Below, piece after piece: positions 1 to 7,803 of a stretch of 64,000 nucleotides of DNA. The notes below the pieces were generated by a model that saw nothing but the letters and a program-made list of their open reading frames with translations, was not told the origin of the DNA and ran no database searches. Numbering within the stretch: position 1 is the first letter of the stretch; each line of letters begins with the position of its first letter. The position numbers and the translations under genes were made by a program. Source of the stretch: Mangrovihabitans endophyticus (lineage in GTDB: Bacteria > Actinomycetota > Actinomycetes > Mycobacteriales > Micromonosporaceae); the NCBI RefSeq assembly GCF_014646155.1, contig NZ_BMMX01000001.1, positions 731,720 to 795,719 of the forward strand, written 5' to 3'.

Positions 1-1
1 T

Positions 2-748
2 GTCCTCGCCCGCAATCCGGGCCCGATGACGTTCGAGGGCACCAACTCGTGGCTGTTGCACGAGCCCGGCTCCGCGCAGGCGGTCGCGGTGGATCCCGGT
101 CCGGAGGACGGGCCGCATTTCGACGCCCTGTCGGCCGCCGCGGCGGTGCGCGGTGCGCGGATCACCACCGTGCTGCTCAGCCACCGGCATCCCGATCACG
201 CGGCGGGGGTTCGCGCGTTCGCGTCGACCGTCGACGCGCCGGTTGCCGGATACGACCCGGCGCTGGCCGACGTCGTTCTCGCCGGCGGCGAGGTGCTCGT
301 GGCCGGTGGGCTGCGGATCGAGGTGCTGGCCACGCCCGGCCACAGCAGCGACTCGTTGTCGTTCCGGTTGCCCGCCGACCGCGCGGTCCTCACCGGTGAC
401 GCCGTGCTCGGCCGGGGAGCCCCGGCGATCCTGCACCCGGACGGTCGGCTGTCCGACATGATCTCCTCGCTCTCGGCGCTGCGGTCCGGGGTCTGCGACC
501 GCACGGGCTCGGTGCTCCTTCCCGGACACGGTCCGCCGATTCGTCATCCGCTCGCGATGCTGGACGGGGCGCTGGCCGCCCGCCGCCGACGGCTGGCGCA
601 GATCGCCGCGGCCGTCGACGAGGGCTGCGACACGGCGGAATGCATCACTGAGCTTCTCTACGCCGGTCTGGACCCGAAGCTGCGCCGGGCGGCGCTGGCG
701 ACGGTCCGCGCGTACCTGGCGTACCTGGAGAACCCGTCAGCGATGTGA
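2..748 (+). CDS. MBL-fold metallohydrolase, 5' end outside window
   Basis: Metallo-beta-lactamase-fold hydrolase, a zinc-dependent cytosolic enzyme. Numbering from the internal Met at base 26, the metal motif HRHPDH lies at residues 53-58. It is followed by TPGH near residue 105, the LTGD aspartate and PGHGPPI. The frame is open to the window edge, and the residues before that Met (VLARNPGP) match the conserved beginning of this family, which reads on into MTxEGTN. The Met is therefore internal and the gene starts outside the window. The length and C-terminal helical tail fit the LACTB2-like / hydroxyacylglutathione-hydrolase-like group. The substrate cannot be told from sequence. A candidate promoter for the next operon follows directly, so this gene is probably not co-transcribed with the transporter. 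Confidence 0.85.
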   Translation, partial: VLARNPGPMTFEGTNSWLLHEPGSAQAVAVDPGPEDGPHFDALSAAAAVRGARITTVLLSHRHPDHAAGVRAFASTVDAPVAGYDPALADVVLAGGEVLVAGGLRIEVLATPGHSSDSLSFRLPADRAVLTGDAVLGRGAPAILHPDGRLSDMISSLSALRSGVCDRTGSVLLPGHGPPIRHPLAMLDGALAARRRRLAQIAAAVDEGCDTAECITELLYAGLDPKLRRAALATVRAYLAYLENPSAM

Positions 749-751
749 CCG

Positions 752-780
752 TTGACACATTCCCGAATCGACAGATACTT
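752..780 (+). promoter_or_regulatory. Candidate sigma-70-type promoter of the ABC importer operon
   Basis: A perfect TTGACA at 752-757 is followed after 17 bases by ATACTT at 775-780, a weak -10. It sits in the 242-base gap between the hydrolase and the importer operon and points towards the operon. The -35 is convincing for a GC-rich genome; the -10 is poor. Confidence 0.4.
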
Positions 781-795
781 TAGAACGCGATTCTA
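781..795. promoter_or_regulatory. Inverted repeat next to the promoter, possible operator
   Basis: TAGAA at 781-785 and TTCTA at 791-795 form perfect arms around a 5-base centre, directly downstream of the candidate -10. This is a typical place for a TetR-type operator. A second imperfect pair, CTGAC (802-806) and GTCAG (818-822), lies just beyond. No regulator gene is adjacent, so function is inferred from position only. Confidence 0.3.
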
Positions 796-990
796 GATCG
801 CCTGACTGTTCGGATCGGTCAGCCGCAGCGCTGCTGATGGGCATCGACGTCGGAAGCACCCTCGACCCGGAGAGGACGCGAGCGGGCACTCGGCGGTCCA
901 CCCCGCCGGTGACGGCGCGGCCGACTCCGTCCGCCTCGGGCGACGTGAGGGGCCTGCCGCCGGCGTGCACGGTGCCGGAGGGAGGGCTCC

Positions 991-2040
991 GTGAGGAACG
1001 CCGCGCCACTGTTGGCCGTGCACGATCTGCACGTGGATTTCGACACTCCGGCGGGCCCGGTCGCGGCGGTCAGCGGTGTCAGCTTCGAGATCGAACCGAA
1101 CGAGACGGTCGCGCTGGTCGGTGAGTCCGGCTCGGGCAAGTCGGTGACGGCGCTGGCGATGATGCGCCTGCTCGGCCGCGGGGCCACCCTGCGCGGGCAG
1201 ATCACCTGTGACGGCCGGGACATCACCGGCCTGACGGAGAAACAGATGCGCTCCGTCCGCGGCCGTGCCATGACGATGATCTTCCAGGATCCGATGAGCA
1301 GCCTGGACCCGCTGTATTCGGTGGGCAACCAGTTGGTCGAGACCGTCCGGCTGCACAACCGGATGAGCCGGGCCCGCGCGGTCGAGCGGGCCACCGAACT
1401 GCTCGACCAGGTCGGCATCGCCGACCCCCGCGGGCGGCTGCGTGCCTACCCGCATCAACTGTCCGGCGGCCAGCGGCAGCGGGTCATGATCGCGCTGGCG
1501 CTGGCGTGTTCGCCGCGCCTGCTGATCGCCGACGAGCCCACCACGGCGCTGGACGTCACGATCGAGGCGCAGATCCTCGAACTGATCCGGGGTCTGCAGC
1601 GCGAGTACCGGATGTCGCTGCTGCTGGTCACCCATGACATGGCAGTGGTGGCGGAGATGGCCGACCGGGTCGTGGTGATGTACGCCGGGCAGGTGGTCGA
1701 ATCGGGCGCGGCCGAGCAGATCCTGCGGCAGCCGCAGCACCCCTACACCACCGCGCTGTTCCAATGCATCCCCACCCCGGTGACGGACCGGTCGGCCGCG
1801 TTGACCGCGATACCCGGCGCGGTGCCGAGCCCGCACGAACTCCCGCCGGGCTGCCGGTTCCATCCCCGCTGTGCGGTCGCCTTCGACAGGTGCGTGACCG
1901 GCCAGGTGCCGCTGTTCCCGCTCGACGGCGGCGCCCGGCACAGCCGTTGCTGGCTGTCCGGCGACGCCGCCAGTGGGCGCGCCGACCGGACCGTGGTCAC
2001 CTCCGCGTCGGTGCCGGGCCCGGCGAGGCGACGCCGATGA
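991..2040 (+). CDS. Peptide-type ABC importer, ATP-binding subunit 1 (DppD/OppD-like)
   Basis: Cytoplasmic ATPase of a dipeptide/oligopeptide/nickel-class ABC importer, 349 residues. Walker A GESGSGKS is at residues 44-51, the LSGGQ signature near 157-161 and Walker B LLIADEP near 175-181. The C-terminal oligo/dipeptide-transporter extension has the [10 protein letters not shown] cysteine motif of this subclass. The GTG start is supported by a purine-rich ribosome site (GGAGGGAGGG) a few bases upstream. It is the first gene of a five-gene operon and overlaps the second ATPase gene by ATGA. Paired ATPases with the Cys extension are diagnostic of the class, but the transported substrate is not readable from them. 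Confidence 0.93.
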   Translation: MRNAAPLLAVHDLHVDFDTPAGPVAAVSGVSFEIEPNETVALVGESGSGKSVTALAMMRLLGRGATLRGQITCDGRDITGLTEKQMRSVRGRAMTMIFQDPMSSLDPLYSVGNQLVETVRLHNRMSRARAVERATELLDQVGIADPRGRLRAYPHQLSGGQRQRVMIALALACSPRLLIADEPTTALDVTIEAQILELIRGLQREYRMSLLLVTHDMAVVAEMADRVVVMYAGQVVESGAAEQILRQPQHPYTTALFQCIPTPVTDRSAALTAIPGAVPSPHELPPGCRFHPRCAVAFDRCVTGQVPLFPLDGGARHSRCWLSGDAASGRADRTVVTSASVPGPARRRR

Positions 2041-3086
2041 ACACGCCGGCGACCACGACGCAGCCACGCGTCCCGGTGCCGGGCGGGCGCGAACCGCTGC
2101 TGGCCGTCACCGACCTCGTCAAGCACTATCCGATCACCAAGGGGCTGCTGCGGCGCACGGTCGCTTCGGTGCGGGCCGTCGACGGCGTGTCGTTCACCGT
2201 CGGGCGGGGTGAGACGGTGGGGTTGGTCGGCGAATCCGGATGTGGCAAGTCCACCGTCGCCAAGATGGTCACCCGGCTCGTGCAGCCCACCTCCGGGTCG
2301 GTGCGCTTCGCCGGCACCGAGCTGACCGGGCTGCGTGCGCGGGAACTGCGGGAGTTCCGGCGCCGTTTCCACATCGTCTTCCAAGACCCCTACAGCTCGT
2401 TGGATCCGCGCCTGCGGATCGTCGAGTCGGTCGGCGAGCCGCTGGTCGCGCACCGCATCGCCACCGGCGCGGCCAAACGTCGGCGAGTCTGCGAGCTGAT
2501 GGAGCTGGTGGGTCTGTCGCCGGCGCACATCGACCGGTACCCGCACCAGTTCTCCGGCGGTCAGGCGCAGCGCATCGGCATCGCGCGGGCGCTGGCGACC
2601 GGCCCGGATCTGGTGGTGTGTGACGAGGCGGTCAGCTCGCTGGACGTCTCCATCCAGGCGCAGGTGCTCAACCTGCTCAAGAAGCTGCAACGCGAACTGG
2701 GTTTGTCCTATCTGTTCATCGCCCACGACCTCAACGTGGTGCGCTACCTCTCCGATCGGGTGTTCGTGATGTATCTCGGCCGCATCGTGGAGGTGGGTCC
2801 GGCCGCCGGCATCATGCAGCGGCCGGCGCACCCGTACACCGACGCGCTCATCGGATCGGTGGCGACACCCACCAGCTCGGGCGGGTTCCGGCGGTCCCGG
2901 GTCGTCGCGCGCGGCGAGGTGCCGAGCCCGAGCCGGCCACCCCCGGGATGCCGCTTCCACCCTCGCTGTCCGGAGGCGTTCGACCTGTGTCGCGTTCAGC
3001 AGCCGCCGGCATACCGCCTGACGGGCGACCGGCTGTCGGCATGCCATCTGCGCGCCGGCGAGGCGGAGGGCGTCCGCGATGGTTGA
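2037..3086 (+). CDS. Peptide-type ABC importer, ATP-binding subunit 2 (DppF/OppF-like)
   Basis: Second ATPase of the importer, 349 residues, forming a heterodimer with the upstream subunit. Walker A GESGCGKS is at about residues 65-72, FSGGQ near 173, and Walker B is in the DppF-typical form VVCDEAVSSLD. It also carries the C-terminal [10 protein letters not shown] cysteine motif. The start codon overlaps the preceding stop (ATGA), and the gene end overlaps the permease gene by 8 bases, so the three are translationally coupled. Confidence 0.93.
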   Translation: MNTPATTTQPRVPVPGGREPLLAVTDLVKHYPITKGLLRRTVASVRAVDGVSFTVGRGETVGLVGESGCGKSTVAKMVTRLVQPTSGSVRFAGTELTGLRARELREFRRRFHIVFQDPYSSLDPRLRIVESVGEPLVAHRIATGAAKRRRVCELMELVGLSPAHIDRYPHQFSGGQAQRIGIARALATGPDLVVCDEAVSSLDVSIQAQVLNLLKKLQRELGLSYLFIAHDLNVVRYLSDRVFVMYLGRIVEVGPAAGIMQRPAHPYTDALIGSVATPTSSGGFRRSRVVARGEVPSPSRPPPGCRFHPRCPEAFDLCRVQQPPAYRLTGDRLSACHLRAGEAEGVRDG

Positions 3087-4029
3087 GTACGCCCTGCGCC
3101 GGGCGCTGTACGGAGTCCTGGTCATCTTTATGGTCACGGTGTTCGTCTTCCTCGCGCTGCGCGCCGTTCCCGGCGACGCGGTGCGGATCCAACTGGCCGA
3201 CGCGCCCGGCGTCACCGAGGAACAGATCGCCGAGCGCACCGCCGCGCTCGGGCTCGACCAGCCGGTGCTCACCCAACTGTTCCACTTCCTGGGCGGGGCG
3301 ATCACCGGCGACTTCGGAGCCTCGTTCTCCGACGGCAGCAGCGTTGGCGGCCTGATCGCCGACAGGCTTCCGGTGACCGGCCAGCTCGGGCTGATGGCGC
3401 TGGCCATCGGCGTGGTGCTCGGCGTCGTGATCGGCATGGCCTCGGCGGTGCGACCCAACGGTCTGCTGGACCAATCGCTGCGACTGGTGAGCGTGAGCGG
3501 TCTGTCGGTGCCGAGCTTCTGGCTCGGCCTGCTGCTGGTCACCTACCTCGCCGTCTACGCCGGGTGGTCGCCCCCGCTGATCTATCAGGGACCGGCCGAG
3601 AACCTGGGCGGCAACCTCGCCCAGATGACTCTGCCGGCGCTGGCACTGGGCGCGGCGGCCATGGCGAGCATCGCGCGGATGCTGCGCTCGTCGCTGCTGG
3701 AGGTCCTGCAGTCCGACCACCTCCGCACCGTCCGTGCCCGCGGCGCCGGCCGCGGAACCACGCTGTTCAAGCACGCCACCCGCAACTCGTTGCTGCCCGT
3801 CTTCACCGTGCTCGGCCTTCAGGCGGGCGGCATCCTCGGCGGCACGGTCATTCTGGAGTCGATCTTCGGGATCCCCGGAATGGGTTCGCTCACCTTCGAG
3901 GCGGTGCAGATGCGTGACTACCCGGTGGTCCTCGGCTGCGTCATCGTCTACGGAGCGGTCTTCGTGGTCGTCAACATCGTCGTCGATCTGATGTACGGGG
4001 TCATCGACCCGCGCGTCCGGTACCGCTAG
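3079..4029 (+). CDS. Peptide-type ABC importer, permease 1 (DppB/OppB-like)
   Basis: Integral membrane permease, 316 residues. An N-terminal membrane helix (residues 8-28) is followed by the periplasm-facing domain typical of DppB, and then about five more helices. The cytoplasmic coupling loop, with ARGAGRGTTLFKHATRNSLLP after residue about 222, matches the EAA-type motif that contacts the ATPases. The C-terminus VDLMYGVIDPRVRYR is the standard family ending. It overlaps the upstream ATPase gene by 8 bases. Confidence 0.93.
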   Translation: MVEYALRRALYGVLVIFMVTVFVFLALRAVPGDAVRIQLADAPGVTEEQIAERTAALGLDQPVLTQLFHFLGGAITGDFGASFSDGSSVGGLIADRLPVTGQLGLMALAIGVVLGVVIGMASAVRPNGLLDQSLRLVSVSGLSVPSFWLGLLLVTYLAVYAGWSPPLIYQGPAENLGGNLAQMTLPALALGAAAMASIARMLRSSLLEVLQSDHLRTVRARGAGRGTTLFKHATRNSLLPVFTVLGLQAGGILGGTVILESIFGIPGMGSLTFEAVQMRDYPVVLGCVIVYGAVFVVVNIVVDLMYGVIDPRVRYR

Positions 4030-4038
4030 GAGCCCACG

Positions 4039-4953
4039 GTGACCGATCGAAGCGTACCGTCCTCGGCCGCGTCCCTCGCGGCGCAGACAACCGTGCCGGG
4101 GACGGTCCGTCGGCCGGCGGGGCGCGCGCTCTGGCGGTTTGTCCGCGAGCAACCGTTCGCGGCCGCCGCGCTCGCCGTCATCGTGGTGCTGGTTCTGCTG
4201 TCCGTGCTGGCACCGTTGATCACCCCCTTCGGCCCGACCGAGCAGAACCGAAGTGCCATCCAGCAGCCTCCGGGCGGGCGGTTTCTGATGGGCACCGACG
4301 ACCTCGGCCGGGACGTGTTCACCAGGGTGCTCTACGGCGCTCGTACTTCCATGCTGGTATCGGTGGTCACGGTCGTGGCCGGCGGCGCCGTCGGGGTGGC
4401 GATCGGCATCGTGTCGGGCTATTTCGGCGGGCGGTGGGCGGATTCGCTGTTCCAGCGCATCATGGACACGCTGATGGCCATTCCGGGACTGGTCCTGCTG
4501 CTGTTCATCGCCGCGCTCCTCGGGCCGAGCATCCGCAACAGCATCATCGCGCTCAGCCTTCTGGTGATTCCGGCCGTCAACCGCGTCGCGCGCGCGGAGA
4601 TGCTGCGGATCCGCGAGGAACCCTATGTGGACGCCGCGCGTGCCAACGGCTGCGGGCTGCCCAGAATCCTCATCCGGCACGGACTACCGAACCTTTTCGC
4701 GCCGCTCATGGTCATCGCCAGCCTGCTGTTCGCGGGCGTGCTCATCGCCGAGTCGGCGCTGAGCTACCTCGGTGTCGGAACCCCGCCACCCACCGCCTCC
4801 TGGGGCCGGATGCTCAGCGAGGGGACCAAGTTCTTGGAGATCGCGCCGTGGATGGTCGTCTTTCCCGGCGGCGCTCTCACCCTCGCGGTGCTTGCCTTCA
4901 ACCTGCTCGGTGACGGCCTGCGCGACTTCCTCGACCCCAAGCACCGCCGTTAG
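4039..4953 (+). CDS. Peptide-type ABC importer, permease 2 (DppC/OppC-like)
   Basis: Second permease, 304 residues, GTG start 9 bases after the previous stop. It has a cytoplasmic N-terminal tail of about 35 residues, a first helix, then the conserved segment HPFGTDDLGRDVF-like (here LMGTDDLGRDVFTRVLYG) and the EAA-type loop DAARANGCGLPRILIRHGLPN. The ending LLGDGLRDFLDPKHRR is the family standard. With the preceding permease it forms the membrane channel. Confidence 0.93.
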   Translation: MTDRSVPSSAASLAAQTTVPGTVRRPAGRALWRFVREQPFAAAALAVIVVLVLLSVLAPLITPFGPTEQNRSAIQQPPGGRFLMGTDDLGRDVFTRVLYGARTSMLVSVVTVVAGGAVGVAIGIVSGYFGGRWADSLFQRIMDTLMAIPGLVLLLFIAALLGPSIRNSIIALSLLVIPAVNRVARAEMLRIREEPYVDAARANGCGLPRILIRHGLPNLFAPLMVIASLLFAGVLIAESALSYLGVGTPPPTASWGRMLSEGTKFLEIAPWMVVFPGGALTLAVLAFNLLGDGLRDFLDPKHRR

Positions 4954-4987
4954 ACGCGCTTATCGGACAAGGAAAGAAGGGATCGAC

Positions 4988-6685
4988 ATGGTCGAGCGCA
5001 GCGAGGGTGTCAGCAGAGACGGCACGCGCGCTCACCCGGCGCGCAACGGCCCGGTCGCCGCCCTCATCGCCTGCCTGCTGGTGCTTGCCGGCTGCTTCGG
5101 CGGCGCGGCCCAGGACGACGAGACCCGGCAGGGCGCGCTGCCGGGAGTGCACCCCGACGACTCGCTGCCCGCGGTGCCGGGCGGCGTCTTCCGGATCGCG
5201 GCCCGCGCCGACGCCCCGTCGCTGGATCCGCTCAAGGAATCGGCCAACTCGACTCACATCGCGGTCGGTTACGTCTACAGCAAGCTGGTCGACTACAAGG
5301 TCGGCAAGGACACGCCGTTCGGCACCCACCAGCTCGAGGGCGACCTGGCCGAGGCATGGGAGACCTCTCCGGACGGGCTGAGTTGGACCTTCCATCTCCG
5401 GCACGGCGTGCGATTCCAGAACGTCGCGCCGGTCAACGGGCGGGAGTTCACCTCGGCCGATGTGGCCTGCACGCTGGACGCCGTCCGCGAGCGCGGACAG
5501 CAGCGTGGCGACATCGGCATGATTCAGTCGTGGGACACACCGGATCCGTACACCGTCGTGTTCACGCTCGCCTCGCCGTACCCGGACCTGGCGGCCAAGT
5601 TCGCCGGGCATTTCCTGTGGATGTTGCCGTGCGAGGGCACCGAGGGACGGTTCGATCTCGCGACGCGGGCGATCGGCACCGGTCCGTTCATGCTGACCAA
5701 GTGGAACAAGGACAAGGAACGCACGTACGCGAAGAACCCGGACTACTACGTCGCCGGCAAACCGTACCTGGACGGACTGCACGTGATCGTGATTCCGGAC
5801 ACCGCCGCGGCGAGTGCGGCGCTGCGCACCAAGAAGGTCGACTTGGTGGCGACGGTCACGGACATGGCCTCCGTGCGGGCGCTGGTGAAGAGCGATCCGG
5901 ACATCTACGTCGCCAAGGAACTGGCCTATCAGCCGACGATCGTCTATATGAACCAGGCGGTGAAACCGTTCGACGACCTGCGGGTGCGCAAGGCGGTGGC
6001 GATGTCCATCGACCGGGCCGACATGCTCACCTCGATCCGGCCGGGTGGCCTGATCTCGGGCCCGGTGACCCCTAAGGTGGCCGGCGCGCTGTCCCCGGCG
6101 GAGGTGCGCGAACTGCAACCCTATGATCCGGAGCGGGCCAGGAAGCTGCTCGCCGAGGCGGGCCTCGCCAACGGATTCACCACCAAGATGATCGTCACCA
6201 ACGGCTACAGCGACACCGTCGTCCGGGAGGCGCAGTGGGTCCAGGAGGACCTCGGCAAGGTGGGTATCAAGGTCGAGATCGACATGCAGGACTACGCCAC
6301 CTATTTCACCAAGAGCTGGGCGGGCAAGGACTACGCGATCGGCGCCGGGCTGCAGACCCCGTGGTTGACCGCCGACGACATGCTCATCAGCCAGTGGTAT
6401 TCCCGGGGCACCCGGAACTGGTTCAACATCGACGACCCGCACCTTGATCAGATGATCCTCGCGCAGCGCGCGGTGCAGGACCCGGCGCGGCGGCTGGAGG
6501 CGCTGAAGGACATCCAGCGCTACATCATCGACAAGGTCTCCAACCCGCTGCCGCTGTACATCTACGAAAGCATCGTCCTGTACGGCGGGTACATGCACGA
6601 CATCCATCCGCAGCCCGACTACGGCTCCCGCGACTACATGAACATGTGGATGGACAAGGACGCCCCCGGCCGCACCGGCGGATGA
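4988..6685 (+). CDS. ABC importer substrate-binding lipoprotein (SBP_bac_5 family)
   Basis: Extracellular solute-binding lipoprotein, 565 residues. The signal peptide ends in the lipobox LAGC at residues 33-36, so Cys36 should carry the lipid anchor. The mature part has the family-5 landmarks: LDPL near the start, an AEAWETSPDGLSWTFHLR segment, VRKAVAMSIDR in the hinge region, and a C-terminal lobe rich in Tyr and Trp. The ATG at 4988 has a GA-rich ribosome site just before it. It closes the importer operon. This class binds peptides, nickel-chelates, opines or sugars, and the ligand cannot be assigned. Confidence 0.92.
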   Translation: MVERSEGVSRDGTRAHPARNGPVAALIACLLVLAGCFGGAAQDDETRQGALPGVHPDDSLPAVPGGVFRIAARADAPSLDPLKESANSTHIAVGYVYSKLVDYKVGKDTPFGTHQLEGDLAEAWETSPDGLSWTFHLRHGVRFQNVAPVNGREFTSADVACTLDAVRERGQQRGDIGMIQSWDTPDPYTVVFTLASPYPDLAAKFAGHFLWMLPCEGTEGRFDLATRAIGTGPFMLTKWNKDKERTYAKNPDYYVAGKPYLDGLHVIVIPDTAAASAALRTKKVDLVATVTDMASVRALVKSDPDIYVAKELAYQPTIVYMNQAVKPFDDLRVRKAVAMSIDRADMLTSIRPGGLISGPVTPKVAGALSPAEVRELQPYDPERARKLLAEAGLANGFTTKMIVTNGYSDTVVREAQWVQEDLGKVGIKVEIDMQDYATYFTKSWAGKDYAIGAGLQTPWLTADDMLISQWYSRGTRNWFNIDDPHLDQMILAQRAVQDPARRLEALKDIQRYIIDKVSNPLPLYIYESIVLYGGYMHDIHPQPDYGSRDYMNMWMDKDAPGRTGG

Positions 6686-6702
6686 CCCGCGCCGCATCCC
6701 GG

Positions 6703-6719
6703 CGGGACCCTCCGTCCCG
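6703..6719 (+). terminator. Short hairpin after the ABC operon
   Basis: CGGGAC (6703-6708) and GTCCCG (6714-6719) form a perfect 6-bp stem with a 5-base loop, 18 bases after the lipoprotein stop codon. There is no U-tract, as is usual in actinomycetes. It is a weak terminator candidate. Confidence 0.35.
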
Positions 6720-6731
6720 TCAGGCGCGGGA

Positions 6732-6750
6732 CGTCAAGGAAGCGTCAAGG
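6732..6750 (+). promoter_or_regulatory. 11-bp-spaced direct repeats, candidate SARP binding site
   Basis: CGTCAAGG occurs at 6732-6739 and again at 6743-6750, one helical turn (11 bp) apart, in the 133-base gap upstream of the secreted repeat-protein gene. SARP regulators bind heptameric direct repeats with 11-bp period that overlap the -35 region. AAGGCT at 6771-6776 could serve as a -10. A SARP gene lies just beyond the next gene (7804-10752). Binding by that protein is an inference. Confidence 0.45.
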
Positions 6751-6818
6751 TTGCGGCCAAGCACCCGCGGAAGGCTGGCAGCGTCGCGGGAGCGAACGCT
6801 TCCGCAGAGGGGACGACG

Positions 6819-7769
6819 ATGAGAAAGTCGCTGACCGTCGCACTCGGCCTGCTGCTGGCCGCCGGGATGACGACGCCGGCCCGAGCCGCGACGGTGGATC
6901 CGCTGATCTCGGCGAAGGGCACCGTGGCCTTCCAAGCGGCCGACAACCGGCTCTGGGTCACCGGCATCACCGCGAACGGCAAGTCCTTGAACCTTGACAT
7001 GATGCCGGGAACCAGCCCGGCGATCTCGCCCGGCACCGGCCAGACCACCGTCCTGACCGGCACCGTGGTGTTCCAGGGCAGCAACGGGGACCTCTGGGCG
7101 GCGGCTGCCGGCAGCACGGCGAGCAAGGACCACGGTGTGCCGATGGCGCCGGGAACGAACGCGTCGATCACCACCGACGGCGCCCGGGTCGCCTTCCAGC
7201 ACGCCAACGGCGATCTGTGGACGACGGACGGCAGGTCGCCCGTGGACACCGGCCGCGCCATGGCGCCGGGCACCAGCCCGAGCGCCGGCACCGCGAGCCG
7301 GATGGCCTTCCAGGGCGCGGACGGATTCCTCTGGACCCTGTCGGGCGGCCGGACCAGCTACGCCATGGCGCCCGGCACGAGCCCGGCCATCTCCCAGGAT
7401 GGTGTGATCGCCTTCCAAGGGGCCACCGGCACACTGTGGATCATCCGGGTGGGTGGCGCGACCACGGACACCGGCTACCGGATGGCGCCGGGCACCAGCC
7501 CCGGCATGTCCACCATGTCGAAGGACTGGGACCTGACCCGGATCGCGTTCCAGGGCGACGACGGTCAACTGCACACCACGGCGGCCAGCGTCAACCGCCT
7601 CAACAAGGACTGGGGCTTCGACATGATGGCCGGCACCAGCCCGACGGTCTCCTCCGACGGGGCCCGGATGGCCTTCCACGGGGCGAACGGGCACCTGCAG
7701 ACGATGAGCGAGAACGACACCCGCCGCGACCTGGGGTACGTCCTGGCGGCCGGCACCAGCCCGGGCTGA
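6819..7769 (+). CDS. Secreted seven-repeat protein, probable beta-propeller
   Basis: Protein of 316 residues with a clear Sec signal peptide (residues 1-23, cleavage after ARA). The mature part is seven tandem repeats of about 35-45 residues. Each has the pattern (V/I/M)AFQ-x-x-x-G-x-L, then a variable stretch, then M-x-x-GTSP. Seven short beta-rich repeats with conserved Gly-Thr-Ser-Pro turns suggest a seven-bladed propeller like the tachylectin/tectonin sugar-binding proteins, but I cannot name a family from sequence alone. The ATG at 6819 has a strong AGAGGGGA ribosome site. It is convergent with the SARP gene. A link to the biosynthetic genes is not established. Confidence 0.75.
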   Translation: MRKSLTVALGLLLAAGMTTPARAATVDPLISAKGTVAFQAADNRLWVTGITANGKSLNLDMMPGTSPAISPGTGQTTVLTGTVVFQGSNGDLWAAAAGSTASKDHGVPMAPGTNASITTDGARVAFQHANGDLWTTDGRSPVDTGRAMAPGTSPSAGTASRMAFQGADGFLWTLSGGRTSYAMAPGTSPAISQDGVIAFQGATGTLWIIRVGGATTDTGYRMAPGTSPGMSTMSKDWDLTRIAFQGDDGQLHTTAASVNRLNKDWGFDMMAGTSPTVSSDGARMAFHGANGHLQTMSENDTRRDLGYVLAAGTSPG

Positions 7770-7803
7770 TCGGACAGGAACGGGGGTCATCAGGTCAGGG
7801 CCT

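Noticed and set aside
26-28. ATG at base 26 as the start of the first hydrolase
   Set aside because: Conserved family residues (NPGP) are encoded in frame before it and there is no upstream stop, so the gene starts outside the window.
1743-4680. Minus-strand frames of 599 and 610 codons opposite the ABC transporter genes
   Set aside because: Opposite strand of well-conserved transporter genes, low-complexity translation, no family features.
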